Position numbers and translations under genes: made by a program. The notes below the pieces were generated by a model, which ran no database searches, had not been told where the DNA came from, and saw only the letters and a list, made by a program, of their open reading frames with translations. Source: Solanum dulcamara (lineage: Eukaryota > Streptophyta > Magnoliopsida > Solanales > Solanaceae). From it: a DNA stretch of 64,000 nt. Location of the stretch: positions 39,425,286 to 39,489,285 of the forward strand of contig NC_077245.1 of NCBI RefSeq assembly GCF_947179165.1. Reading direction: 5' to 3'. Below, piece by piece: positions 11,473-23,700 of this stretch. Position 1 is the stretch's first letter. Each line of letters starts with the position of its first letter.

Positions 11473-11694
11473 CTAATTGGCTAGAAGCCAAGTAAAACAT
11501 GTTATCTTGAAAGGTATCTTGACTTTCCAGATCATCTTCCAGGGCCAACTACCACCACATATGTTTGATCTCCGTAACCTTATGTAAGCTAAACCCACTA
11601 TAAACCTTCCGTTCTTATCAGGATTCCAAAATAAACTGTCTTGATTGGAGGTTAGTTCTTTGTATTGTTTTAAAATATTTAACAGTTCATCCAC
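11473..11694 (-). pseudogene. LINE ORF2 C-terminal zf-RVT-like segment
   Basis: The 73-codon segment contains DSLFWNPDKNGRFIV and GGSWPWKMIWKVKIPFKITCFTWLLAN. That pattern (W, then KIW..K.P.K...F.WL) is typical of the zinc-binding RT-associated domain at the C-terminus of plant L1 ORF2. The downstream cysteine/histidine part is not open in this frame. It belongs to the LINE that ends at 10,353. Confidence 0.75.
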
Positions 11695-11937
11695 TCTATT
11701 GATTTCACAATCATTCAGATGTATTCTAAATCTTAGGTCCTACCCCTGACTATCTCTCACTTCTCTGATAGTGGATAGCTTTTGGAGATTTAAAATAAAA
11801 AAATCAGGGAACTTGTTCTTCAGATATTCCTGTCCTACCCACATATCTTCCAAAAACAGAGTCTTTCCCCCATTTCCTACCTTGATTTTGCATTTGATGG
11901 GAAACCAGATCCACTAGTTTCTGATAGCCCTCCATAC

Positions 11938-13414
11938 TTAAGTCCCATAGGGTTGTGTTGAAAATTTGGTAGTTGATTTGTTATCCATACCAAACCCGGT
12001 GGTGATTGTTTTCTTCCACAAAGCTTGTTCATATGATGCAAATCTACAAAGACACTTCATTAGAAGGCTTTGATTCTGAATTTTAAGATTTCTTATCCCC
12101 AAGGCCCCTACCTTTTTGCTGAGGATAACTTGATCCCACTCTACTAGATGAATTTTATGATCATTAGAATCATAGTTTCCTTTGCATGAAAAATTCCTCA
12201 TGATGGCATCTATTCTATCAATTACATTTGCAGGCATAGGAAAGACTGATATCATATATGTTGGCATTGCATCCAACACACTATTTATGAGTGTGACCCT
12301 TCCACCTAGAGACTGATATTTGCTTTTCCAATTTACTAACTTCTTTTCACATTTTTCTAAAACATTGTTTCAAATGCCTTTTGACTTTCTCTTATCCCCT
12401 AAAGGCATTCCAAGATACACTGTGGGGAGCTCCCTCGTATTTCCCCCCAAAATATTTGCTAACACTCTTATGTTAGGAACCTCATTAACTAGGTAAATAA
12501 AGGTTTTCCCCCAATTAATATGTAAACCTAAAATGGCATCAAGCAAGATCAACATAACTCTCATATACTTGAGTTGGGAGCCCTCCACATCAAGAAGATC
12601 AGAGTGTCATCAGCATACTGTAGGTGTGAAATAGCAAATCACTGCTTATCATTCATTTTGACACTGAAAGCTCTTATCCATCGGTTTGTTTGGTTTGTCC
12701 TGAGCATGTCATTTAGTCATTCCATTGCCAGAATAAAAAGAAAAGGGGTACGGAGTCTCCTTGTCTCAATCCTCTCTCACATAGGAATAAGCCAGAGGGA
12801 GATCCATTTATTAGAATAGAGAATTTCACAGTTATGATGTGAAACTTCAACATCTTTATCCATTTGTCGCCAAAACCCATATTCCCCAAAGTGTTACAGA
12901 GGAAATCCCAGTGAATGTGATCATAAGCTCTTTCAATATCTAACTTACATAGAATGCCTGGGACTTTACTTATCTTTCTTACATCCAGACACTCATTTGC
13001 AATCAAGATTGCATCCATGATCTTCCTGCCTTTTATGAAAGCCATCTTTTGATCATACACTAACTTTGGAACTACTTTCTTAAGCCTTTAAGTTAGAACT
13101 TTAGATATGATCTTGTACATGCTTTCTATTAAATAATAGGTCTGAAGTCCTTTAACTCTTTAGCCCATATCTTCTTCGGGATCAGTGCTATGAAAGTGGC
13201 ATTGAAGTTTTTTTCAAAAAAAAATCTGATTATGAAAGTTTTGTACCGTTGCCACAACATCTATACTACCCACATCCCAACATGAAATAAAGAAGGCCAT
13301 GGTGTAGCCATCAAGGCCTGGTGCTTTATCCCCCGCACTTTCCATAACACACTCCTTAATTTCCTTCTCACTGAACTGATCTTGCAGCATGATATTATCT
13401 ATCTCACTCACCAT
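11938..13414 (-). pseudogene. LINE ORF2 reverse transcriptase, broken into several frames
   Basis: The order on the minus strand is as follows. The GDKAPGLDGYTMAFF block (13,414-13,214) is the plant L1 K.PG.DG motif. KMAFIKGRKIMDAILIANE follows with the KLDIERAYDHIHWDFL block and RGLRQGDSVPLFFLF (13,060-12,713). Then comes QYADDTLIF with the catalytic YADD at 12,606-12,617. INWGKTF, VYLGMPLGDKRK (12,588-12,370) and finally the MPANVIDRIDAIMRNF / WDQVILSKKVGALGIRNL thumb-like block (12,279-11,938) complete it. The catalytic aspartates are kept but frameshifts and stops separate the blocks, so no functional enzyme can be made. Confidence 0.88.
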
Positions 13415-14686
13415 ACTACTAGTTCTAGGATTGAACTAAGGCCTCTACTTTTCTTTCTCAGCAAATAGTTTCTAATAAAAATTAATGATCTCTTATTTGA
13501 TCACTTTTGGTTCCCTTGTAAATACTCCAATGACTAGCAACTTGTCAATATTGTTCTATCTCCAATGGCAATTTGCAATTCTATGAAATAACTTTGTGTT
13601 TCTGTATCCATCTTTTAACCATAGAGCCCTGGATCTTCGTCTTCAAGCTATTTCCTCCCTCTTTGCGTTTACTTCAAATTCAATTGTGAGAACAACTCTA
13701 AAGTAGGGCTCATCGTCAGTTAATTGTCTATGGTCTTAGACCCCATCTAATTCAGCCAATTGATTTAGAATACTTTATTTCTGCATTCCTAGATTGCCTT
13801 ATCTTATTTTGCTCCACTCTTTGAGTTTATCTTTCAAGTGCTTTAGTTTACTTGCTAAGATCAAATCTGTCCTTCCCTTAAAATTATTTGATTCCCACCA
13901 CGTCTTTACCATTTCTTGGAATTTTTCAATTTGGAGCCATTAGTTATCAAACTTAAAATAGGAATTTGACCTTTCCCAATTCCCATATTATAAAATCAGA
14001 GGGCAATGGTAAGAGGTTACCCTTTGCAATGTCGATTGTTTAATATTTCTGAAGGATGTCTCCCAATCTTCAGATATTAAAAATCTATCAAGTCTGGCTG
14101 CCGGATCATGTCTTTCCCCTCTCTTCTAAGTAAAACTATAACCTGCTAGCTATGGATCCACTAGCTCCATGTCTTCAATAAAGTCGGAAAAATCTAGCAT
14201 TTCTTTACTGAATCTGGTGCAATTCCTTTTCTTTGATGGATATCTCACAGTATTAAAATCACCATCCACCACCCAAGGGCCTGAGAGAAGCCCTCTCACT
14301 AAAGTTATTTCCCACCAGACCTCTTCTCTCTCTTCTTTGTCATTTGGAGCATATAGAGCAGATATGTACTAGCTAAAATCTATTGATTTCCCCGTGAATT
14401 TGCAAGCAATACAATAGGACCGTACCTCACATACTTTCCCATCCCAAACTCTACCATCCCATAGCATGATGATTCCCCCTCTTGAACCACTAGCTTCTAA
14501 TTGGGCATATTTCACCCATCTATTGTCCCATAATTCTCTTACTATGTTCCTTATATGCCCCCGCAATTTAGTATCTTAAAAGAAAAAAACATGTACATTC
14601 CAACTATGCAATAAACTCCAGATCAATAACCTCATTTTCCTTTTATTGGGGCCCCTGAAATTCCATGAAACAATATTAATCTTCAT
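13415..14686 (-). pseudogene. LINE ORF2 endonuclease and linker, broken
   Basis: The domain starts at 14,686 with MKINIVSWNFRGPNKRK. It continues with LEASGSRGGIIMLWDGRVW (about 14,500-14,440), a recognisable GDFNTVRYPSKK block near 14,240 and ARLDRFLISEDWE near 14,080. These are the landmarks of the apurinic-type endonuclease (EEP fold) of plant L1 elements. Frameshifts and stops lie between the blocks. The linker towards the RT includes RALWLKDGYRNTKLFHRIAN near 13,610-13,560, also family-typical. Confidence 0.8.
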
Positions 14687-15578
14687 ACGGTAGGTCGATA
14701 TTACATCCTCCCTGCTTTTTAAACCATAGTTTACAAACTTGGTTCCATATTCCAAGTTTTCTAATTCCTTTGATCTTTTCAATCTTGGAGTCATCAAAAT
14801 TAGAGTCTTAGTAGTATCGCCATTGCAGTTCCTCTTTTCTTCTATTTTCATAAATAATTTCTCTGCTAATTCCTCACAACTATGAAAATTAACCCCGAAT
14901 TCCTTTCTTTGTTGTAGAATGTTCTGTCGAACCCAAAGTGGTACTTCTGAATCACAGTGGGGTTCAATTATTTCTGGTAATTTTGCTGAGTTAATAGGGA
15001 TGACTTTCTCGACATACATAGCCCCCAGTTCTCTATTTTCCTGCTCTGCATGTTCCTCTATGTTGAGTCTCGATTTCACTTGAATGATTGACATAGCATC
15101 GTTGTCTCTTTGCATTAAATTCTAATGTTCCTGATCAGTGTCATCTCCCTCGTCTCGTGTCTCCTATGCATAGGTATTAGAAGAATGTACTTCTTTATTT
15201 AGTAGAGGAAAAGGTTTTTTGTTCTGATTAGCTAAAATTCTATTTATTAAAGGAACAAATGGGTTTTGTTAATTTTGTTCTTTGTTTGCATTAACAAACT
15301 TGGTAAAGGGCTCAGCTGCTAATTTCTTTTTGGACTTTAATTTTTTGAGAATCCAAAACTTGGGCTGCCAGAGGAGGCCCATAGTTATGAAATTTCTCTA
15401 GCCTAATACAATTAGAAGGGTTAAAACCCTTATTAAAATGCTCCATAAGTGTCCAGCTCACATCTGTTATGCCCACATGACTGGGTCCTACAATATTGCT
15501 TGTAAGAGGCTCTTTATCCAGGGGTTCTTTCCCTTTCCTCCTTAACCATAAAGTACGATGGGTCAACAACACCTTCTC
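14687..15578 (-). pseudogene. LINE ORF1 remnant (nucleic-acid-binding protein), 5' part missing
   Basis: Two open pieces lie directly upstream of ORF2. One at 15,584-15,312 contains SWTLMEHFNKGFNPSNCIRL. The other, from 15,115, runs in frame into the ORF2 start and contains VPLWVRQNILQQRKEFGVNF. Position before the endonuclease and the hydrophilic composition fit the C-terminal part of L1 ORF1. I see no zinc knuckle or RRM in what remains. The upstream end is cut by the LTR of element E. Confidence 0.55.
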
Positions 15579-17647
15579 TGTCACGACCCGACCTAGGACC
15601 TAATCATAATACGGTGATCGAACCCCCAAAGGGCTCCAACCAAGCCTCTTGTACATATCATAAGCATACATAAGGTAAAATATAAAAGCGGAATCATCAT
15701 AAGAGAGTCTAAAGCATGAATATAAATCTGAAAATATCTTATAACAACATAGATTTGAACATATGTCCAACTAGATACCTCTAAACATGAGTATGTATGG
15801 GGGCTAAGATATGTCCCTACATCTCCCTCAATATACAACGTAAACAAAAGTTTTTTGAAAAAAAAACAGTAACCAACTTGAAAATTTGTCCCCGATCTAT
15901 GAGGACTCATCACAACACAGTCGGATAGAGAACACCTACTAGTTATGTGGACGATTAGGATCTTCAACCTCAACCCCTATATTATGAGATAATATAGGAA
16001 TATACTAAGTATGAGGGCGTGACATGCAACGTAAATCATGGAATGCAAAGGTCAAGTACAACACATGATAAGATGGAATAAGTAAAGTCTTGAGAAAATC
16101 ATATTGAGCAAAGCATTTAAAAGCATAAATTCAATATCATAGCATACTTAAGAGATCATAAATATGTGGGATAGGAACCATAACCGACAATAAGACCATG
16201 CGAGCTATAACATCGAATCCAATGATACCCACATCGAGAAGAAGGAGGCTACTTTGCCAAGGTAGACTCCTACATGCCTAAGTGGATCCTCTAAGCGGTC
16301 GTATGAACCGGGTACTCACCCCTAGTTCTTAGACTAGGATACTCACCTATAATGGCACGTAGTTCAAGAGACATGAGGTTTGTACTAGGGATTTTAGTAG
16401 GGCCCCCACCTCAAGTCTTCTCGGTGCTAAGTCAAATCCCACAGAATATATATATAGAGAGAGAGAGAGCATAGAAATCATAATTGGCATATATCATAGT
16501 CATGATCATAGATTTGAAAATTATAGAGTAACTCATTTTCATAACATAAGTGCAATGCAGTTATTGTCCTTCCACATTACCAATCCTACATACATAGTTC
16601 ATATCATTTGGCCTTAAGGCACCACATTAGGCCCTAAGTCACCCTTTTCCATAATTTGCATGAAAATCATAATTTGGAACATACTTGTAGTTTATTATCA
16701 TAATTGAAATACATAATCATAATTCATACTTGGAAGTTCATGATCATAGCTTATACTTGAAATTAGGGTAAGACATGAATGTATGATCAATTGACTTGAA
16801 AATTATGAAATTGACTTGAAAACATGCATGATCATAAACTTTGTTTCAGCCTATACACAATTCATATAGATAATATCCTTTGGCAGTATAATTCAAAATA
16901 CTCATAATTTACATCATGAACCCTAGAGATCAAAATAGGAGAATTCATGGGAAAACTCTTATATTCAATGCAATAACCATCAAATCATATCAAAATAGAC
17001 TCGTGATCATACTTTAAATTATAATTCATGCAATAGGAATAGAGATCATAAAACCCATAAAATACCATACTATAATTTGATAGAAAACCTTGAGAAATTG
17101 ATTGGCCTTCATGGATGAAAAGATCCATGAATCAATACCCAAATACCTTAAGTGATAATACAAAATAGGTGGAAGAACTTGAGAGTTTGAGGGAGAAATT
17201 GAGTAGATTACTTGAATTCTTCAATGGAAACCCTTGAGAGCCTTTTTGTAGAGACAGAAATATTTGATAGATGAATTATAGAAGAATAAATAGAATTAGG
17301 GATTTAGGTGAATTTATAGAGTCGGATTAGGCTCTAAAAACATCTAGGTTCATTGATTAATAATTTGGAAAAAGAGTAAAACGCCTTTAAAAAAAACTCA
17401 ACTCGGCCAGAAAATACTTCTAGGTCCGCATTGACGCGGACCCTACTGTTTTGTCAATTTTTTCGAAAATCTATCTTCCAATATAGGGTCCTAAAAATCC
17501 ACCGACACTATTTTCCCACAGGGTTGACCCCCTTATCAATATTCCGAACTCGGATTTTCTAAAAAGATTAAGGATGATACATTACTTGAGCGGCCTATTC
17601 CCAAGGCATTCTTAAGGTACTTGTAATTATTTTTGAGGGATGTTACA
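15579..17647 (-). repeat. 3' LTR of element E (family 2, about 2.1 kb)
   Basis: It runs from TGTCACGACCCGACC (inverted LTR end) to GATGTTACA (inverted TGTAACATC). Immediately right of it is the inverted polypurine tract, so on the minus strand this is the 3' LTR. It aligns in order with LTR D at 55,965-58,263. It contains a GAGA-rich microsatellite (16,448-16,468) and many short AT-rich direct repeats. The 5 bp to its left (TTCTC) would be the target duplication, but the other copy is lost. Confidence 0.88.
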
Positions 17648-19578
17648 TTATCTCCTCCTTGGGAACATTTGTCTTCAAATGAAATCCAACTAATAAAGGA
17701 AGGTCGTGGAAAAAGGACAAGCAACCCAACATGAATATGAGGACACTTTGAATAACTCATAGAACATGTAAACTTCATACTTAACATAAAACACAGTCTT
17801 TGAGGAAAATCATTTTCATTAATCATGCATGCATATGAATGACATATAGAACTGAAATGTAGGAGCTTAATCGATTTGATCATGAACAACTTAATATATT
17901 TAGGCTTGTGTGGAAGGGAAGAGATATAAATAACGCTTTATCATGTCCGATTCCACCTCCTACGTAGCACTCTCTACTTGTTAATTCCTCCATAACACTT
18001 TGACGTATACATCTTTATTTCTTAAACTCTTCACTTTCTGGTCTAAAATCTCAATCGGGATCTCCTCATAAGTCAAACTCTCTTCGATACTCACATTCTC
18101 TATTGGCACAATAGAATTTGGATCACTCACAAACTTCCTCAACATTGACACATATACCTTAGGCTACTACACCTCTATAGAAAAATAGAGTACTACTCCT
18201 TACTACCCGCATTCATCAAACCTCGAAACCTAATAAAGAAATACACAATGTATCGTACATTCACCCATGTTCCATTGACACTAAAATGAAGCCTAGTTCT
18301 ATAACAACTCTAATACACTCACTTGAAACCCTTAACAAGAAGTCATCAATAGACTATTATAATCATTCACATATCTACAACCACACATTCAATCCTACCA
18401 TTCCAACCATTTTATGGCTCCCTTGAAGTCAACATCACTTAATAATTTCCGTGTCTACCCTAGTATCTCTACATCTGCATTTGCATTAACTCCTACTAAC
18501 AAACACACCAATATACTCTTACCTATATATTATACATAACAAGATCCATCTAGCTTTTCCTCCAAGTCTATAACCTTAAATATGCCAAGCATACCACAAT
18601 TATCACAATACGAAACATCTACTCCTTCTCTACCTATAATGACTCAACTAATATCATCAATCTCAAAACACATAACCGACCTCGATAACTAGGTACTCTA
18701 TCTCCCTCTTGGGAAAAGGCTTCTACTATCATATTTCCCCACCATTTCCTTTACTTTGCCAATGATGGGTTAAGGTATTGTTTGACTTGATATCTACTAC
18801 CAAAGATAATTCGGATCAATATGCACCACTATAATTGGAATCCACTCAACTTCACCCTCACTCTAGCCAACCGATGGACATCCTTTACGACTCCCTCTTC
18901 CATTCATTAACATGATCCACGCTCCCCATAAACACCCTTCTAAGTAAACTGACCATACATTGTCCTTATCTAGACAAGAATGCACACTCATGTGATAAGA
19001 CTCATTAGTTTTGGAAACCAACTCAAGAGAAGGACTTCCGAAGATGATATTCCTAACCAACACAGTATACTAAATACAACCCCTAGAATCAATTTTTGGT
19101 CCTTAAGACAAGAAATAATCTACCCTTTAATTACTGAATCATGACCCTTTGATTCTAGAAAAGACTTACTTAGGAATTGAAACTTTACTCAATGAATTCA
19201 AAAATCTATTGAAGATAAAAGGTGCTTGCAACCATTCCACCCTAATAATTATTATTTCAAAAAGGGAATTCACACTTATCGGATGAAGTACCATGCTAAG
19301 CTTGGGGACCCACATAGGGGTAGAGCTGAGATCGCCGATGACTATCCTTATCATTCTTAGCAACCCTTGGACAATGCCTCAACTAGTGATCTTTTGCACC
19401 ACAACCAAAACATACATCCGAACCGGCTAGATAATCTCCTGGATGGTACCTTCCACACTTTTGGCATGTGAGAAAAGCTTGAGCACTATAATTATCACCT
19501 TGATATCTAGCGTTAGGCACCCTATACTTGTGATACTTAGGCATTGAAATATCATCACCAGATGATCCATTCTCAATC
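17648..19578 (-). pseudogene. Element E pol remnant: integrase end, chromodomain, PR/RNase H scraps, gag zinc knuckle
   Basis: Reading leftward from C, the gag end has CQKCGRYHPGDYLAG followed by a knuckle-like CFGCGAKDH-stop-LRHCP (about 19,470-19,371). Next is a protease-side scrap near 19,330. Then the spacer between RNase H and integrase: VHRLARVRVKLSG (about 18,870) and EAFSQEGD (about 18,720). Last are the integrase C-terminus and chromodomain: VSMLRKFVSDPNSIVPIENV, SLTYEEIPIEILDQKV and KVLWRN (about 18,160-17,960). The chromodomain marks a Tekay/Del-type chromovirus. RT and the catalytic integrase core are gone, so E is an internal-deletion derivative. The 3' UTR holds an inverted polypurine tract at 17,648-17,660. 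Confidence 0.75.
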
Positions 19579-19583
19579 CGGGC
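19579..19583. repeat. Target-site duplication, left copy, of element C
   Basis: CGGGC directly before TGTGACACCCC is repeated directly after the 3' LTR of C (29,231-29,235). Removing C restores continuity of the gag of element E, which confirms the insertion boundary. Confidence 0.93.
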
Positions 19584-22431
19584 TGTGACACCCCATACTT
19601 TTGTACCTTGGAAGGTTCTTAAGCTTCTTAAGTATCTTGAAAGGTTCTTAAGTTTTTGGAAGGATTCTTAAGTTTCTTAAAGCTTCTTAAGATTCTTAGA
19701 AGTTACCATGGGAGCCAGATATCCCATAATGCTATCAAACAACTCTAAGGAAGGGAGAATGCGATACCTCATCATAGGGAAGATTGGAAATAGCATTGCA
19801 AGAATCCAGAAAAAGTTGGAGACCAAATAATGAGTCATAGGACTTGACTTACTTACGTAAGCTACCAACTTGGAAATATTACATACTTAAGCTACTTTAG
19901 TACATACAAAGCTTACATAGCAACGATTACATAGGTTCATAAAGTAAGACGGGATTATGAATCCACGAGTAGGAAAAGAGAGTAACACATGGAATCATGA
20001 GAGAGTGCCATATGGTAGCAAGGGAGAGTGCCATGTAGCAGTAGATGGAGCAAGGGGATAGACCTCAGCTGTCACATGGTAGCCTATGGTAGGAGGAAGG
20101 GAAGTGTTGGCCCAATAAGGGCTTGACACGTGTCACCACTTAGGGCTTGACATGTGTCACCACTTAGGGCTTGACACATGTCACCCCCTAAAGTAGCCTA
20201 TATATATAAGTTATGACTCATTATTATCTATAATAAATTCATTTATCTTCCTAGTTCAAGAGACTTCTAGAGAAAAAAGGAAGAGAAAAAACATCTATAA
20301 CTAGAGAGAGAGTAGGTTCTGCCAAGGAGAAAGAAAGGTAAGCCTCTGATTTCTTTCCGTGAATTAATTATCTAGGGTATAAAATGATGTTATGAATATG
20401 TTAGTAATGTAAATTTATGGTTTGGAGCAACACCAAAATGTTAGCAAGCAGCCACAAAGTTTTAGTCGCGCTAAAGGAACTTCTGAGGCAAGTTTTGGCG
20501 AGTTTGGTGAGTTTCAGGAAAGGTAAGGGTTTTCCTTTCAAATTGGAGTTAATTATGATGTTATAAAGTATATTAAATGTCTTAAATAAGGTTGGAAGTG
20601 GAAAAATTGCATAAGGATGCTTGACGTTAGAAACAAACTAAATTGAAGACGTCATAGCTAAATCGAAGTCGCATAGGGTGTTGTGATTGTGAGCCGCGGT
20701 TGTATATGGTATGGTTGTGTGTTGCAGGGATGTAAAGGGTTCTAAAAAGGGTGTGGGTTCTGCTGGTTGTAGAGACACGACCCCCTGTATAGTATGGTTA
20801 AAGGTTTTACGAAATAAAGGTTAAAAACTCTATTTTGGTATCGTAGTTTTGAGCTAGTTGTTTGGAGTTGTATTAGGTAATATTGAAGTGATTTATTTAT
20901 ATATATTCTGCTGTTTGTTTTGTTGGTATGATTTTTAATATTTTGACCGAGTGAAATCTTGGAGTTGTTGAAGTTATAGGGGAGATGCTGCCCGATTTTC
21001 GGTAACTTTGGAACTAGTAAGAAACTAGTCAAAGGTATTGGATAAAAAAATTATTCCTATGGGTACTTGGTTGTAGAGTTGGAAATTGGAACGAGAAAGG
21101 TCATTAATGTCAGTATTACTTTCATGTTATTAGGTCAAGTTGCTAACGAGGCGAGCTGGATTACAGTTAATCCACACAAGGTATGTAAAGCTACCTTCTT
21201 TCTCTTGGCATGTTTTTGGCATAGGTATGTAAAGCTACCCCTTCCTTCTCTTGGAATGTTTTGAGATAAGTATTACATGATGTAAGGTTTGGGGGTTATC
21301 CCATCCATAAATCTCCGAGCATGATTTATGACTCTTATCTACTTCCTAATATTATAACTTCCATAATAATGGAGCTATGGCTCTCATGCCTTCTATATGA
21401 TGGAGAGTAGAAAAAAATGTGAAGTTTTGTTCCTTTCTTTGGCATGGTCTTTATGAAACAAATATATTATTTTAATATGCTTCCCGAGGTTCTATTTTGA
21501 TGCAATCCATAGTAACATTCAAAAGGTACTTGATATGGCACTTGTCTTGATTTTTGAATGATAGCTCATTTTGATCATTCCGTTGAGTCTCAAATATGAT
21601 TTAAATTGCATTTAGTTACTTACTACTCTACTCGTGGATGCCTCAATGCTTCCTTTACTAAGCCTGGACTAGGAGATACATGATCGTGCATAGTTCTTTG
21701 CCTTCTTCGTCGTGCCCCGACGTGAGGGGGCAGGTATTCCCTGTACATGGGTTGTGGAGTTATGTTATGACATGTACACATATGTTGATGTCTGATGATA
21801 TGATATAATATGGCCATCTGATATGATATGATGTGTTATGGATATATTCCCTACTCTGGAGTTATGCTATGTTGTGGTCGGATATGACATATGTTTTTCC
21901 ACATGCATTATCTGTGTTTGTTATAAGTATTTTGACATTTTGGATATTTCGCTCTTTTTCTGTACATTCTGTTCTGGTTATGACTTTATTTATTACATTC
22001 TATGCTTTACATATTCAGTACATGCCCGTAGGTACAGACATTTTAGTTGCCGATCCGCTTGCTTGGGATATCCACTCTGATGTTTGACAGTGCTTCTTTG
22101 TCCAGAGCCTATATTTTGGTACTGACCTTTCTGTAGCCTATATGTATACATTGGTCAGGAGTACAATGGGGCCCTGTCCTATCAAATGATTATTCTATCA
22201 TTCTATAGAGGTCTATAGATATGTATTTGTAGGTTATGTATATGTTTTAGGCTTTTGTGTTTCGTGACGGCCTTATCGACTTTCGTGAGATGCATCTCTT
22301 TTATGCGCTATCTAGTGACCTTATTTAATTTTTATATTTTTTTATTCTGCTAATATGCTAATTTTGGATAAGGGTACGTATAGGAGTCCAACTCGGGCAT
22401 GAGTCGCGGCCTACGGGATTGGATCATGACA
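19584..22431 (+). repeat. 5' LTR of element C (family 1)
   Basis: This 2,848-bp LTR starts TGTGACACCCCATACTTTTG and ends GGATTGGATCATGACA, right before the primer-binding site. It contains the three-unit G-box array, the TATA box, the AAGGTAAG sites and a short internal duplication of a GGTATGTGAAGCTACC-like block (21,180-21,240). Its longest ORFs (such as 21,833-22,087) are hydrophobic chance frames in T-rich sequence. Confidence 0.92.
20119..20210 (+). promoter_or_regulatory. U3 promoter of C 5' LTR: three 24-bp G-box repeats and TATA box
   Basis: The unit GGGCTTGACACGTGTCACCA is repeated with a 24-bp period at 20,119, 20,143 and 20,167. The palindromic core is GACACGTGTC in the first unit and slightly altered in the next two. 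CCTATATATATAAG follows at about 20,197. The same arrangement occurs in the 3' LTR (23,823, 23,847, 23,871; TATA about 23,901). This is the canonical place for the LTR promoter. Confidence 0.7.
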
Positions 22432-22435
22432 AAAG

Positions 22436-22450
22436 TGGTATCAAAGCAGT
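22436..22450 (+). other. Primer-binding site of element C (initiator tRNA-Met type)
   Basis: TGGTATCAAAGCAG starts five bases after the LTR end. It matches, with one change, the TGGTATCAGAGC complement of the plant initiator tRNA-Met 3' end, the usual primer of Ty3/gypsy elements. The equivalent site of B is at 35,954-35,970 on the minus strand. Confidence 0.88.
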
Positions 22451-23700
22451 CCTACCTAGGAATGTCTATAGACCGTGTCTAGTAGAGTCTTATTTATCGG
22501 TGTGTTGAGTGCCACATTTATTAAAAGGAGGCTACAGGGCATTTAGGATGTCACCTTTCTTTCATATCTAAGATTGTGCGATAGAGCCTAGATATAGGAC
22601 ATGAAATTCCTTTTTCTAACCTTTGGTTTCAGCTGAAGAACAACATCGACAGAAGAAAATGACGGATGATATTAGAAGCTACCCAATATACAGGTAAGAA
22701 TGGTGTGAAGGAGGCATGCTGGATAAGGTAAGAAGATTGAAATATGATTGAAATGTAAAGTCAAAAATTGAAGGGAAAAGTAGACAGGAAAGTGTAACGG
22801 GTGCAGTTTGAGTTGGACATACGAGGCAACTCCATTATTTTATACTGTTGTTGATATTGGGTGGCCTATATGGCAGTGATATGAATATATATATGTTGTC
22901 CCTGTGAGGCATTGTTTGTATTTCCTAAGTGCAGGTTTGGGATAGTAAGGAATATAGAGGAAACTCTACCGAATTGTTTTTGGAAATAGAAAGAGAATAA
23001 GATATAAGGTTGTAATATATCTTGAGAGATTGTATACACGGTAACAATAAGATCCGACTAAACTAGGAGTATAACTGACTTTGGGAAATAAGTAAATTGC
23101 GGTACGAGTGGTAATTACATGGTCGATACTAATATGGTGAGAAGAATGGTGATGGATATGAATGTCTTAAGACTGCCTACGAGGTATTAAGGATGAGAAC
23201 GACGAGGAGGGATAAAAGGGTTAAGTACGATTTCTCCACCAAGTGGAATAAGTCCAGAGTAAGGATCCTGAATAAAGGTTAAGAAATATTACCCTACGAG
23301 ATTGACCATGAGCAGAATATAGTGTGAATATAATGAGTATCATCATGGAAGTATGTAGGGCCTAGTAATGAAGTAACTAAAAAATATGATCGTGAGTAAG
23401 ATTAGGAGTCAGCATCGAGTTCACGATAAGGATGAAAGTGCATAAAGCAGAAAGGGGTATTGTGTACATGTACCTCTACTATGGAAAATAGTAAGACCCC
23501 TCAAGGATGAGGGAGGTAGCTCTGCAAGACCATTGATACATTGCGAGTCCTTTAAGAGGAAAAAGTGGTATTCACTGGGATGAAGATAGTGTTATAGCAA
23601 ATCTAGAAACACGTGTCATCAGAGTATAAGTGCCCCCGAATGGAGAATCAGACATGATTATAAGCACTAGTGACATACTGATTGGGATGAAGGAAATGCA
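22451..23700 (+). mobile_element. Internal remnant of element C (leader with intron-like segment)
   Basis: This noncoding remnant is homologous to the first part of B's internal region. A CAG|GTAAGA donor (22,691-22,699) and a TTTCCTAAGTGCAG acceptor (ends 22,934) have counterparts at the same places in B, so the leader may be spliced. There is no gag start and only short ORFs. It joins the 3' LTR with loss of the polypurine tract and about the first 390 bp of that LTR. Confidence 0.7.

Larger units (their letters stand above)
10353..15578 (-). mobile_element. L1-type LINE, 5'-truncated and decayed
   Basis: The 3' end is a poly(A) tail seen as eight Ts at 10,353-10,360 on the plus strand. 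Reading leftward from 15,578 come ORF1 remnants, the ORF2 start at 14,686 (MKINIVSWNFRGPNKRK, a typical plant L1 endonuclease start), an endonuclease/linker with stops, a reverse transcriptase in several frames, a zf-RVT-like segment and a 3' UTR. A MITE-like element lies in the 3' UTR. The LINE stops at 15,578, where gypsy element E begins, so E probably inserted into it and the 5' remainder was lost. Insertion into an intron of the AK-HSDH gene is possible but not shown. Confidence 0.85.

Noticed and set aside
12574..12819. Plus-strand ORF in the LINE
   Set aside because: It is antisense to the reverse transcriptase YADD region on the minus strand.
21833..22087. Small membrane-protein-like ORFs
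   Set aside because: T-rich LTR sequence in two overlapping frames; counterparts at 28,571-28,843 differ by frameshifts. There is no coding constraint.
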